Source: Xylanimonas ulmi
GTDB taxonomy: Bacteria > Actinomycetota > Actinomycetes > Actinomycetales > Cellulomonadaceae
Assembly (NCBI RefSeq): GCF_004216535.1
Contig: NZ_SGWX01000001.1
Location: 3,720,001-3,784,000, forward strand
Direction of reading: 5' to 3'
Length of the DNA stretch: 64,000 bases
Positions 27,152 through 34,556 of this stretch are shown here, piece after piece (the first letter of the stretch is position 1; every line of letters starts with the position of its first letter). The notes under the pieces are model-generated. The model was not told where the DNA came from. It did no database searches and worked only from the letters and a program-made list of their open reading frames with translations. Both the position numbers and the translations under genes were made by a program.

Positions 27152-28762
27152 ATGAGCGCGCAGATCATCCTGGTCTCCAGCGACGCGCGGGTGCGCGAGT
27201 CCCTGACGCATGTGCTCGCCGAGGTCCGCTCGTTCGAGATCGCGGCCACCGTCGCCGACGCCCAGGGCGCGCTCGACGCGCTGGAGCGCCTTCCCGCCGC
27301 CGCGCTGGTGGTGGTCGACGCGCAGGCCGACGGCGGTCAGGGCCGCTCCGTCGCGCGCCGCGTGAGCGCGGCGGTCCCGCTCGTCGGCATCGTCATGCTG
27401 GTGCAGGACGCCGGGTCGGCGGCGCTCGCCGCGGCGATGGAGGTCGGCGCGCGCGGGGTCGTGCAGCGCACCGCGAGCCTGGACGAGATCGTCTCCCGTT
27501 TCGAGTCCGTGGCGCAGTGGACGTCCGCGGCGCGCTCGGCGGTCGAGGTCGGCCGGTCGACGGGTCGTGGCGGTCGCGTGATCGCCGTCGCCGGCGCCAA
27601 GGGCGGCGTCGGCGCCTCGGTGGTCGCGCTCCTGCTCGCGGGCGCGCAGGCGCCTGGCTCCACCGTGACGCTCGTCGACTTCGACCTCACCGCGGGTGAC
27701 CTGACGGCGTTCGCGGGGGTGCACACGCGGCGCTCGATCGTCGACCTGACGGCGGTGGCGGGGGAGATCACCACGCGCATGCTGCGCGAGACGTCCTACG
27801 ACGTGCCGGGCGGCCTGCGGCTGCTGCCGGCGCCGGGCCACGGCGAGCGTGGGGAGGCGATGCCCCCGGAGGTGGCGCGCGCGATCGTGACCGCGCTGCG
27901 CTTCGAGTCCGACCTCGCGGTGATCGACGTCGGCGACCACCTCGACGAGGCGGCCGCGTCGGTGCTCGAAGTCGCCGACGCGGCGTTGCTCGTGACCACT
28001 CCTGACCTGCCCGCGCTGCGCGCGGCCCGCCGCACGCTGGAGCAGTGGGACCGGCTCGCGGTGCGACGGCCTGGCGCCGTGGACCTCGTGCTCAACCGGC
28101 GCAGCAAGCGTGACCAGGTCTCGGTCCAACTGGTCGAGCGCGTCGTGGAGCGGTCAGTCGCCTTCACCGTGCCGGAGGGCGGGGAGGCCTTCGACACCGC
28201 GCTCAACACGGCCACGCTGCTGGAGGTGAGCACGCCCGTGCACGCGGCGGTCGCCGACGTCGCCGAGTCCGTGGCACACCGCCCCCTCACGACGCCCGGT
28301 CTGGAGGTCCGAGCAGACGACGAGCAGGAGTTGGAGCAGCTCCTGGGGCGAGGCTTGCGGCGAGCGTCCCGCAAGGCGCGCACGCGACGCGAGCGCCGGG
28401 TGACCGAGCAGGCCGCGGAGGCGGGCCAGGCGACGGTCGAGATGCCGGTGATCCTGACCTTGGGGCTCCTGGTGCTCCTGGTGTGCGGGCAGGCCATCTG
28501 CTGGGCTTCCGGGCTGATGGTGGCGCGGTCCGCGGCGCAGGACGGGGCGCGCACCGCCGGGATCGCGGTCGTGTACGACGCGCGCGTCGAGGCCGACGTC
28601 CTGCGTGACACGCGCGACGCGTTGCCCTCGTTCTGGCGGGGCAGGTCCCGTGTGAGCGCGGGACCGCACGAGGTGAGCGTCGAGGTGTCCGCGCCCACCG
28701 TCCTGCCCGGCGTCAGCCTGACCGCCACCTCGACCGCGAACGTCTACCGGGAGGGACGATGA
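27152..28762 (+). CDS. tadZ: TadZ/CpaE-like ATPase fused in frame to a TadE-type pseudopilin
   Basis: 536 aa. Residues 1-125 resemble the atypical receiver domain of CpaE/TadZ. Residues ~145-400 are a MinD/ParA-like ATPase with deviant Walker A AGAKGGVGAS (the second Lys is Ala, as in many TadZ proteins) and DFDLTAGDL. From residue 417 the sequence becomes a pseudopilin: basic RRERR, then Gly425 followed by QATVEMP, with Glu at +5, then a ~25-residue hydrophobic helix. That is a complete prepilin-peptidase site. TadZ and TadE are normally separate. No stop or convincing internal ribosome binding site is visible (a GTG at 28400 is possible). It overlaps the next TadE gene. Confidence 0.8.
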   Translation: MSAQIILVSSDARVRESLTHVLAEVRSFEIAATVADAQGALDALERLPAAALVVVDAQADGGQGRSVARRVSAAVPLVGIVMLVQDAGSAALAAAMEVGARGVVQRTASLDEIVSRFESVAQWTSAARSAVEVGRSTGRGGRVIAVAGAKGGVGASVVALLLAGAQAPGSTVTLVDFDLTAGDLTAFAGVHTRRSIVDLTAVAGEITTRMLRETSYDVPGGLRLLPAPGHGERGEAMPPEVARAIVTALRFESDLAVIDVGDHLDEAAASVLEVADAALLVTTPDLPALRAARRTLEQWDRLAVRRPGAVDLVLNRRSKRDQVSVQLVERVVERSVAFTVPEGGEAFDTALNTATLLEVSTPVHAAVADVAESVAHRPLTTPGLEVRADDEQELEQLLGRGLRRASRKARTRRERRVTEQAAEAGQATVEMPVILTLGLLVLLVCGQAICWASGLMVARSAAQDGARTAGIAVVYDARVEADVLRDTRDALPSFWRGRSRVSAGPHEVSVEVSAPTVLPGVSLTATSTANVYREGR

Positions 28763-29145
28763 GGACGGCGATGAGGGACCGGTCGCGCATGAGACGGCGG
28801 CCCGGCCAGGCCGGCCAGGCCGTGATCGAGTTGGTGGGGTTCGTCTTCCTCGTCGTGCTCGCCACGCTGCTGTGCGTCCAGGGCGTCTTCGCGGCGCAGG
28901 CCGCCTCCGCGGCGCAGGAGGCCGCGCGCAACGGGGCGCGGGCGCTGAGCCTCGGCCAGGACTGGCGCGCGGTGGTGGATGAGACGTTGCCCGACTGGGC
29001 GCGGGCCGACGTCGTCGAGGGCGGCGCCGACCGCGCGACCGCACGGGTGCGCGTCGCCGTGCGTGTGCCGATCGGGCTGCGCCAGATCACCTCGGGCGAC
29101 CTGCGGTTCGAGTCCAGCGCTCAGATGCCCGTCCGGGGACGCTGA
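28759..29145 (+). CDS. tadE: TadE-like pseudopilin
   Basis: 128 aa. A basic leader (MRTAMRDRSRMRRRPG) ends in QAG followed by QAVIEL, with Gly at -1 and Glu at +5 as prepilin peptidases require, then a hydrophobic helix (about 23-47). The remainder is a small extracellular domain. TadE/TadF pseudopilins help assemble Flp pili. It overlaps both the fused TadZ gene (ATGA) and tadA. Confidence 0.82.
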   Translation: MRTAMRDRSRMRRRPGQAGQAVIELVGFVFLVVLATLLCVQGVFAAQAASAAQEAARNGARALSLGQDWRAVVDETLPDWARADVVEGGADRATARVRVAVRVPIGLRQITSGDLRFESSAQMPVRGR

Positions 29146-30437
29146 TGGCGCTGCGGGACCGGCTCGCGCAGCAGCCGGGCGCGCAGGCCGAGGACCGGGA
29201 CCTCGTCACGGTCTACCGCGAGCGGCTGCTCGAAGAGGTGGACGTCGACGACCTGGCGCGGCTCGCACCGCCCCAACGCAGGGTGCGCCTGGAGCGGCTG
29301 CTGTCGCGCATCCTGTCGCTCGACGGCCCGATCCTGTCGGCGGCGGAACGCGGTCAGCTCGTCCAGCGCATCGTCGACGACGCGCTCGGGCTGGGCGTCC
29401 TCGAGCCGCTGCTGGCGGACGCGTCCGTCACCGAGATCATGGTCAACGGGCCGTACGACGTGTTCGTCGAGCGCCGTGGGCGTGTGGATCGGGTGGCGAC
29501 ACGGTTTGCGTCGACGGAGCAGCTCTACCAGACCATCGACCGCATCGTCTCGACGGTCAACCGCCGCGTCGACGAGTCCTCGCCGATGGTGGACGCACGC
29601 CTGCCCACGGGCGAGCGCGTGAACGTGATCATCCCGCCGCTCGCGCTCGACGGGCCGTCGCTGACGATCCGCCGGTTCCCGGCGCCGTACCGGCTCCCCG
29701 AGCTGGTCGCCAAGGGCAGCCTCGACCGGCGCACGGCCGCGCTGCTGGGCGCGTGCGTGCGCGCCCGCCTCAACATCGTCGTCTCCGGCGGGACCGGATC
29801 GGGCAAGACGACGTTCCTCAACGCGCTGTCGGGCCTCCTGCCCGAGCGCGAGCGCATCGTCACGATCGAGGACGCCGCCGAGCTTCAGCTCCAGCAGCCG
29901 CACGTCGTCCGCCTGGAGTCGCGGCCGGCCAACGTCGAGGGGCGTGGCGCCGTCACGATCCGCGACCTGGTGCGCAACAGCCTGCGCATGCGCCCCGACC
30001 GCATCGTCGTCGGCGAGGTCCGTGGCGGTGAGGCGCTCGACATGCTGCAGGCGATGAGCACGGGCCACGACGGCTCCCTGGCCACCGTGCACGCCAACAG
30101 CGCGTTCGACGCGCTCGGTCGCCTCGAGACGCTGGCGTCGATGAGCGACATCGAGCTGCCCGCGAGCACGCTGCGCGACCAGGTGAACTCGGCGATCGAC
30201 GTCGTCGTCCACCTGGAGCGCGCGGCGGACGGCAGCAGGCGCGTCGTGGAGGTCGCGGCGCTCGTCTCGCGGCGCCGCAGCGACTACGAGCTGACGCCGC
30301 TGGTCGAGTTCGTGCCCGATCGGCTGGGTCCGGAGCGGGTGGTGACCGGCAGGTTCGAGGGCCACCCGCTGCCCTCGACGCTGCGCGATCGACTGACGCT
30401 CGCCGGCGAAGCCCTCGGTGGCGAGGCGGCGCCATGA
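29145..30437 (+). CDS. tadA: Tad pilus secretion ATPase TadA/CpaF
   Basis: 430 aa. The N-terminal domain contains VTEIMVNGPYDVFVERRG. The motor domain contains Walker A GGTGSGKTTFL, the Asp box ERIVTIEDAAELQL, Walker B MRPDRIVVGEVRGGEALDML and the His box TGHDGSLATVHAN. It powers pilus extension and perhaps retraction from the cytoplasmic face. Start and stop overlap its neighbours. Confidence 0.96.
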   Translation: MALRDRLAQQPGAQAEDRDLVTVYRERLLEEVDVDDLARLAPPQRRVRLERLLSRILSLDGPILSAAERGQLVQRIVDDALGLGVLEPLLADASVTEIMVNGPYDVFVERRGRVDRVATRFASTEQLYQTIDRIVSTVNRRVDESSPMVDARLPTGERVNVIIPPLALDGPSLTIRRFPAPYRLPELVAKGSLDRRTAALLGACVRARLNIVVSGGTGSGKTTFLNALSGLLPERERIVTIEDAAELQLQQPHVVRLESRPANVEGRGAVTIRDLVRNSLRMRPDRIVVGEVRGGEALDMLQAMSTGHDGSLATVHANSAFDALGRLETLASMSDIELPASTLRDQVNSAIDVVVHLERAADGSRRVVEVAALVSRRRSDYELTPLVEFVPDRLGPERVVTGRFEGHPLPSTLRDRLTLAGEALGGEAAP

Positions 30438-31357
30438 GCGTCGGACTGATCGCGCTGCTGCTGCTCACCACGCTCGTGGCGTGCCTCCTCGCGGTCGCCG
30501 CGCTGCAGGAGAACGCGGCGTTCGACCGTCAGGTGATCGCCTCCGCGGACCCCCTCGGCACGGCGCGTCCGGCGCTCGTGGCGAGGCTCGACGAGGCGCT
30601 GGCGCGGACCGACGCCGGTCGTCGTCTGGTCGCCTTGCTGGCAGGCGCCGGCTTGACCCGATGGTCACCGGCCGTCGTGGTGCTCGGCACCGTGGGCGCG
30701 GCGTCGGCGGCTGCGGCCGCCAGCGTGCCCCTGCTGGGCCGGGCGGGCGCCGTCGTGGCGATGGCCGCCGTCGTCGCGAGCGTCAAGGGTTGGCTCGACC
30801 GACGTCGTCGGGCGCGGGTCGAGCGGTTCATCGCCCAACTGCCCGAGGTCGCCCGTCTGCTCGCCAACAGCGCGGACGCCGGCCTCGCCGTGCGCCGCGG
30901 GGTGGAGATCGCCGCGCGCGAGATGGCCGAGCCTGCGGCGTCGGAGCTCGGGCAGGTGGCCGCGGAGCTCTCGCTGGGCCGCACGCTGCGCGCGGCGCTC
31001 GCAGGGCTCAGCGAGCGGCTGCCGTCGCGCGAGCTGGCGGTGCTCGTCCAGACGCTCACCATCCAGGCCCGCGCCGGTGGCGCGCTCGTCACGGCGCTGG
31101 CGGGGATCGCGGCCACCCTGGAGGATCGGCGCCAACTGCGCCGCGAGATCCGCACGGCGATGGTCGGCGCGTCGTTCAGCGGCTACCTGGTGATCCTCAT
31201 GGGCCTCGGCGCGGTGATCCTCATCAACGTCCTCAACCCCGGCGTGCTCGACGTGATGCTGACGAACCTCGTAGGCCAGGGCGTCGTGGGCGTGTCGGCG
31301 GCGCTCTTCCTGCTCGGCTACCTCATGATGCGCCGGTTGGGGCGGGTGGAGCCGTGA
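30434..31357 (+). CDS. tadB: Tad inner-membrane platform protein TadB
   Basis: 307 aa. An N-terminal helix, a pair of helices near residues 75-115, the type II secretion F domain (FIAQLPEVARLLANSADAGL; core QLPEVARLLANS) and two C-terminal helices. It pairs with TadC to form the platform for TadA. The start overlaps the tadA stop. Confidence 0.9.
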   Translation: MSVGLIALLLLTTLVACLLAVAALQENAAFDRQVIASADPLGTARPALVARLDEALARTDAGRRLVALLAGAGLTRWSPAVVVLGTVGAASAAAAASVPLLGRAGAVVAMAAVVASVKGWLDRRRRARVERFIAQLPEVARLLANSADAGLAVRRGVEIAAREMAEPAASELGQVAAELSLGRTLRAALAGLSERLPSRELAVLVQTLTIQARAGGALVTALAGIAATLEDRRQLRREIRTAMVGASFSGYLVILMGLGAVILINVLNPGVLDVMLTNLVGQGVVGVSAALFLLGYLMMRRLGRVEP

Positions 31358-32238
31358 TCGCGCTGGGCGTCGCCGCGGCCGCCGCACTCCTGCTCCTCGT
31401 CGCCGTGCAGGGCGTGCGCCTCATGACCAGCACCGGGTTGGAGACGGTCGAAGAGCAGTACCGGCCCGCCCCCACCAGCAGGCGGGCGAAAGGGTTCGTC
31501 GGCCTCATCGACGCGCTCGGCGAGCGCGCCGTGGGAACGGCGGTGCGCGCCTATGGGGCGCAGCGGCTGCGCCGCCTGGACGTGGCGATCCGGCGCGCCG
31601 GGCGCCCCGACGGGGTGACGGTGACGGTGTACGTGCGGCGACAGGCGGGGTTCGCCGTCCTCAGCGTGATCCTGCTCGCGCTGTTCGCGCTGCTGGGCCA
31701 GCCGCTCGTCGGCGTCCCGATCGCAGTCGTGCTCACCTCGTGGATGCCGCTGTGGCTCCACGCCACGGGACGCACGCGGCAACAGGAGATCGACCGCGAG
31801 CTGCCGGACTTCCTCGACGTGCTCGGCGTCACCGTGACCGCGGGGCTCGGGTTCCGCCAGGCGCTGGAGCGCGTGTGCGAGTTCCACGACGGCGCGCTCG
31901 CCGAGGAGATGCGACGGGCGCTGCAGGAGATGGCGGTGGGGGTCTCGCGGCGCGAGGCGCTGGTGGGGTTGCGTGAGCGGTCTCGGTCCGAGGCGATCGC
32001 GTCCCTCGTCACCGCGCTGCTGCAGGCCGAGGAGCTGGGTGTGCCGTTGGTCGAGGCGCTCGCGGCCATCGCCAAGGACGTGCGCCGCGAGCGCGCCGCG
32101 GCGGCGCGCCAAGCGGCGGCCCGGGCGGCGCCCAAAGTCTCGCTCGTCGTGACGTTGACGATCCTTCCCGGCGCCCTGCTGCTCATCGTCGCCTCGGTGC
32201 TGATCGCGAATGCGGAGGTGCTGGGTGGCATCTTCTGA
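31354..32238 (+). CDS. tadC: Tad inner-membrane platform protein TadC
   Basis: 294 aa from the GTG overlapping the tadB stop. The type II secretion F domain is visible as DRELPDFLDVLGVTVTAGL with the downstream RSRSEAIASLVTALLQAEELG. Membrane helices occur at the N-terminus, around residues 95-130 and at the C-terminus. It is a partner of TadB. The histidine kinase gene starts inside its last codons. Confidence 0.9.
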   Translation: MIALGVAAAAALLLLVAVQGVRLMTSTGLETVEEQYRPAPTSRRAKGFVGLIDALGERAVGTAVRAYGAQRLRRLDVAIRRAGRPDGVTVTVYVRRQAGFAVLSVILLALFALLGQPLVGVPIAVVLTSWMPLWLHATGRTRQQEIDRELPDFLDVLGVTVTAGLGFRQALERVCEFHDGALAEEMRRALQEMAVGVSRREALVGLRERSRSEAIASLVTALLQAEELGVPLVEALAAIAKDVRRERAAAARQAAARAAPKVSLVVTLTILPGALLLIVASVLIANAEVLGGIF

Positions 32239-33415
32239 GGCGACGACGTCGTACGCCGTGGGCGGCGTGGTGCGGGCGCTGTGCAGCATCAGGCTGCTCG
32301 TGCTGGCGCTCGCGGGCGTCGAGGCGCTCCTGACGCCGGGCGGAGCGGCGCTCGCGCTGGTCGCGCTGGGCGCCACGCCGTTCTCCTTCGTCCCGGCCCT
32401 CAACTGGCACACCCGCGGCCCGCGCTATTTTCGCCACGGAGTGCTCCTGTCTGCGGACTTGGCGGCCACCGTCGTCGTGCTCGCGAGCCTGGGCGTGGCG
32501 CCGCTGATGGCCGCCTACGGCGCCGCCTCCGTGGCGTTGTGGGCGGTGACCACGCCGACCCGCGTGGTGTCGGCCATGTCCGTGCCCGTGGCCGCGTTGC
32601 TCGTCCCGTGGCGGAGCCTGACCCAGGGGTGGGCCTCGGCGCTCAGCGCCGTCATCACGGTGGGCGCTGTGGTGGGGATGACGTGGTCGGGCAGGGCCGT
32701 GGGCGACAGCGTGCGTCGTCAGCAGAGATTGGCCTCCGACCTGGCGCGCCAGCGGGCGCGGCGCTGCGCCGCCGAGACGCGGCTGAGCATCGCCCGCGAC
32801 CTGCACGACACGGTCGCGGGCGACCTCGCCGGCCTGCGTCTGTTGGCGGGCGGCCTGCGCGCGCGGGTCGAGGCCGACGGCTTCGACGGGGAGACCGCCG
32901 CGCTCGCGCGCCAACTCGAGTCCTGCGTGCAGGCGGCGCACGGACACACCCGGCGGGCGCTGGACGGGCTGCGCGCCGAGGCGGACCCGCGCGCGCAGGT
33001 CGCCTCGATCGTCGAGCGGTGGGCGTCGCTCACCGACGTCGCCGCACGCGTCCGCCTGTCAGGCGCGTTCGACGGCGTCGCGGGGCAGACCGCCAGCGAC
33101 GCGTGCGCCGTGCTGCGTGAGTTGCTGGAGAACGTCCGCAAGCACGCCGCGGCCTCTCACGTGGGCGTCGAGGTGGCGGCGTCGGATGACGGCGGCATGG
33201 CGGTGCTGGTCGAGGACGACGGCGCCGGCATGGACCCGCTGGTGGAGCGACGGGGTCACTACGGGCTGCAGGGGATCCGCGAGCGCGCCGCGTCGTCGGG
33301 CGGTGACGCGGTCTGGGGCCAGTCTCCGCTCGGCGGGGTGCGCGCCCGGGTGACACTGCGCGGGCGCGCAGCGGACGAGTCGAGCGCCCCCCTCGACGGC
33401 GAGGTGGTCCGGTGA
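32225..33415 (+). CDS. membrane histidine kinase (NarL/DesK-type)
   Basis: 396 aa from the GTG at 32225, which has GGAGG 6 bp upstream and lies 14 bp inside tadC; an ATG at 32210 is less likely. About five membrane helices fill residues 15-155. The dimerisation domain has RDLHDTVAGDL with phospho-acceptor His194. The ATPase domain has ELLENVRKHAAASH (N box) and VEDDGAGMDPL with YGLQGIRERA (G boxes). There is no obvious sensory domain beyond the membrane part. It is translationally coupled to a response regulator and embedded in the pilus operon, so it likely controls pilus genes. Confidence 0.9.
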   Translation: MASSEATTSYAVGGVVRALCSIRLLVLALAGVEALLTPGGAALALVALGATPFSFVPALNWHTRGPRYFRHGVLLSADLAATVVVLASLGVAPLMAAYGAASVALWAVTTPTRVVSAMSVPVAALLVPWRSLTQGWASALSAVITVGAVVGMTWSGRAVGDSVRRQQRLASDLARQRARRCAAETRLSIARDLHDTVAGDLAGLRLLAGGLRARVEADGFDGETAALARQLESCVQAAHGHTRRALDGLRAEADPRAQVASIVERWASLTDVAARVRLSGAFDGVAGQTASDACAVLRELLENVRKHAAASHVGVEVAASDDGGMAVLVEDDGAGMDPLVERRGHYGLQGIRERAASSGGDAVWGQSPLGGVRARVTLRGRAADESSAPLDGEVVR

Positions 33416-34140
33416 GAGTGCTCACGGTTGATGACAACGAGATCATCCGGATCGGCCTGCGCGCGGCGTTGGAGGGCCTCGACGGCGTCGACCGCGTCCT
33501 GGACACCGCCGACCCCGACGAGGCCAGACGGCTTGTCGAGGACGGCGCCGTGGACGTCGTCCTCCTCGACGTGCAGATGCCTCAGACGAGCGGCCTCGAC
33601 CTGCTCCCTCGGCTCGCGGCGCGGGTGCCGGTGGTCATGCTGACGCACCGCGACGACGCCGAGACGCTCCGCATGGCGATGGGAGCGGGAGCGTCGGGAT
33701 ACCTGGTCCACGGCGCGCTGGGGCCCGCGCAGATGGCCGACGCGATCCGGGTGGCCGTGGGTGGCAGCGCCGTCGTCGCCGGAGCGGCGCCGCGGTGGGA
33801 CGTGCGCCCGCACGAGGACACGGACGGGCGCGACGCCGTGTCCGCCGCGGCGGCGCACGCCGGGTTGAGCGAGCGGGAGACGAGCGTCATGGTCGCGATC
33901 GCCGAGGGGCTGGGAAACGCCGAGATCGCGGGCAGTCTGTTCCTCGCGCCCAAGACCGTGAAGAACAACGTGAACCGGATCTTCGCGAAGCTCGGCGTGC
34001 GCACGCGGCCCCAGGCGATCCTGCGGTGGCAGGACCTGCTGCGCGCGTCCGCCCCGACCTCACCGCCCTGCCAGGCCCCGCCCATACGGGGCCCGAGCCG
34101 GGGCCCGCAGGCCCTGGGGGCTGATCCGCGCCGTGGTTAG
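33412..34140 (+). CDS. LuxR/NarL-family response regulator
   Basis: 242 aa. Receiver domain with acidic DD at 7-8 and phospho-acceptor Asp53 (VLLLDVQMP). The usual switch Lys after GYL is His (GYLVHGAL). A LuxR helix-turn-helix sits around residues 155-210 (GLSERETSVMVAIAEGLGNAEIA; core NAEIAGSLFLAPKTVKNNV). The Pro/Gly-rich C-terminal tail is encoded by DNA that also carries a copy of the GGGCCC-rich element. Its TAG stop forms part of the next promoter's -10. The start overlaps the kinase stop. Confidence 0.9.
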   Translation: MRVLTVDDNEIIRIGLRAALEGLDGVDRVLDTADPDEARRLVEDGAVDVVLLDVQMPQTSGLDLLPRLAARVPVVMLTHRDDAETLRMAMGAGASGYLVHGALGPAQMADAIRVAVGGSAVVAGAAPRWDVRPHEDTDGRDAVSAAAAHAGLSERETSVMVAIAEGLGNAEIAGSLFLAPKTVKNNVNRIFAKLGVRTRPQAILRWQDLLRASAPTSPPCQAPPIRGPSRGPQALGADPRRG

Positions 34141-34143
34141 CGT
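34088..34143 (+). promoter_or_regulatory. GGGCCC-rich element copy A plus -10, upstream of flp
   Basis: A 30-bp element at 34088-34117 contains spaced GGGCCC half-sites. It matches copy C (36893-36922) at 27 of 30 positions and copy B (36153-36182) closely. Twenty bp downstream is the -10-like TAGCGT (34138-34143), whose TAG is the stop codon of the response regulator. The predicted start of transcription is near 34150, giving a ~65-nt leader before the Flp pilin. Confidence 0.6.
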
Positions 34144-34216
34144 CGGTGACAGCCGTGGGAGGGGTTCTCGCGGGCAAGACGGACAACCGGCGCAGACGCC
34201 GGGAGGGGCGGACACC

Positions 34217-34447
34217 ATGAGCAAGATCGCACAACAGGCCACCGCGGCGAAGATCGCCATGACGGCGTATGTGGTCGGCGCGATCGACCGGATTCGGTCG
34301 GACGAGCGCGGGCAGGGCTCGGTGGAGTACGTCGGGATCATCGTGGTGGTGGCGGCGATCCTCGTCATCATCATCGGAGCCGCGTCAGGTATCGGCGAGA
34401 CGCTCGTCGACAAGATCACCGAGCAGATTGACCTGCTGCATGACTGA
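34217..34447 (+). CDS. flp: Flp-family major pilin
   Basis: 76 aa. Hydrophilic leader, then ERG followed by QGSVEYV, with Gly at -1, Glu at +5 and Tyr at +6 as in Flp prepilins, and one hydrophobic helix (VGIIVVVAAILVIIIGAA). The short mature form of about 41 residues is typical of Flp. The ATG follows GGGAGG at 34201-34206. A promoter with the GGGCCC-rich element upstream and a hairpin downstream suit a highly expressed major subunit. Confidence 0.9.
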   Translation: MSKIAQQATAAKIAMTAYVVGAIDRIRSDERGQGSVEYVGIIVVVAAILVIIIGAASGIGETLVDKITEQIDLLHD

Positions 34448-34482
34448 GCGGCTGAGTGGGTGACGCCGGCCATGGGGCGCGG

Positions 34483-34513
34483 CCGCGGCGGAGGGCCTGG
34501 CTCTCCGCCGCGG
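34483..34513 (+). terminator. hairpin after the flp pilin gene
   Basis: Perfect 11-bp stem CCGCGGCGGAG / CTCCGCCGCGG with a 9-nt loop, 35 bp after the flp stop and before the OmpA-domain gene. No U-run follows. It could act as a partial terminator or a stabilising 3' end that raises flp mRNA over downstream genes. Confidence 0.65.
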
Positions 34514-34556
34514 TGGCGTGTCCGGACCCGGTTCGGTCTCGAGAGGGAGTGGTCGG

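Noticed and set aside
27152-28762. Separate TadZ and TadE genes with a start at the GTG at 28400
   Set aside because: No stop separates the two parts and no good Shine-Dalgarno precedes that GTG; kept as an alternative to the fusion but not preferred.
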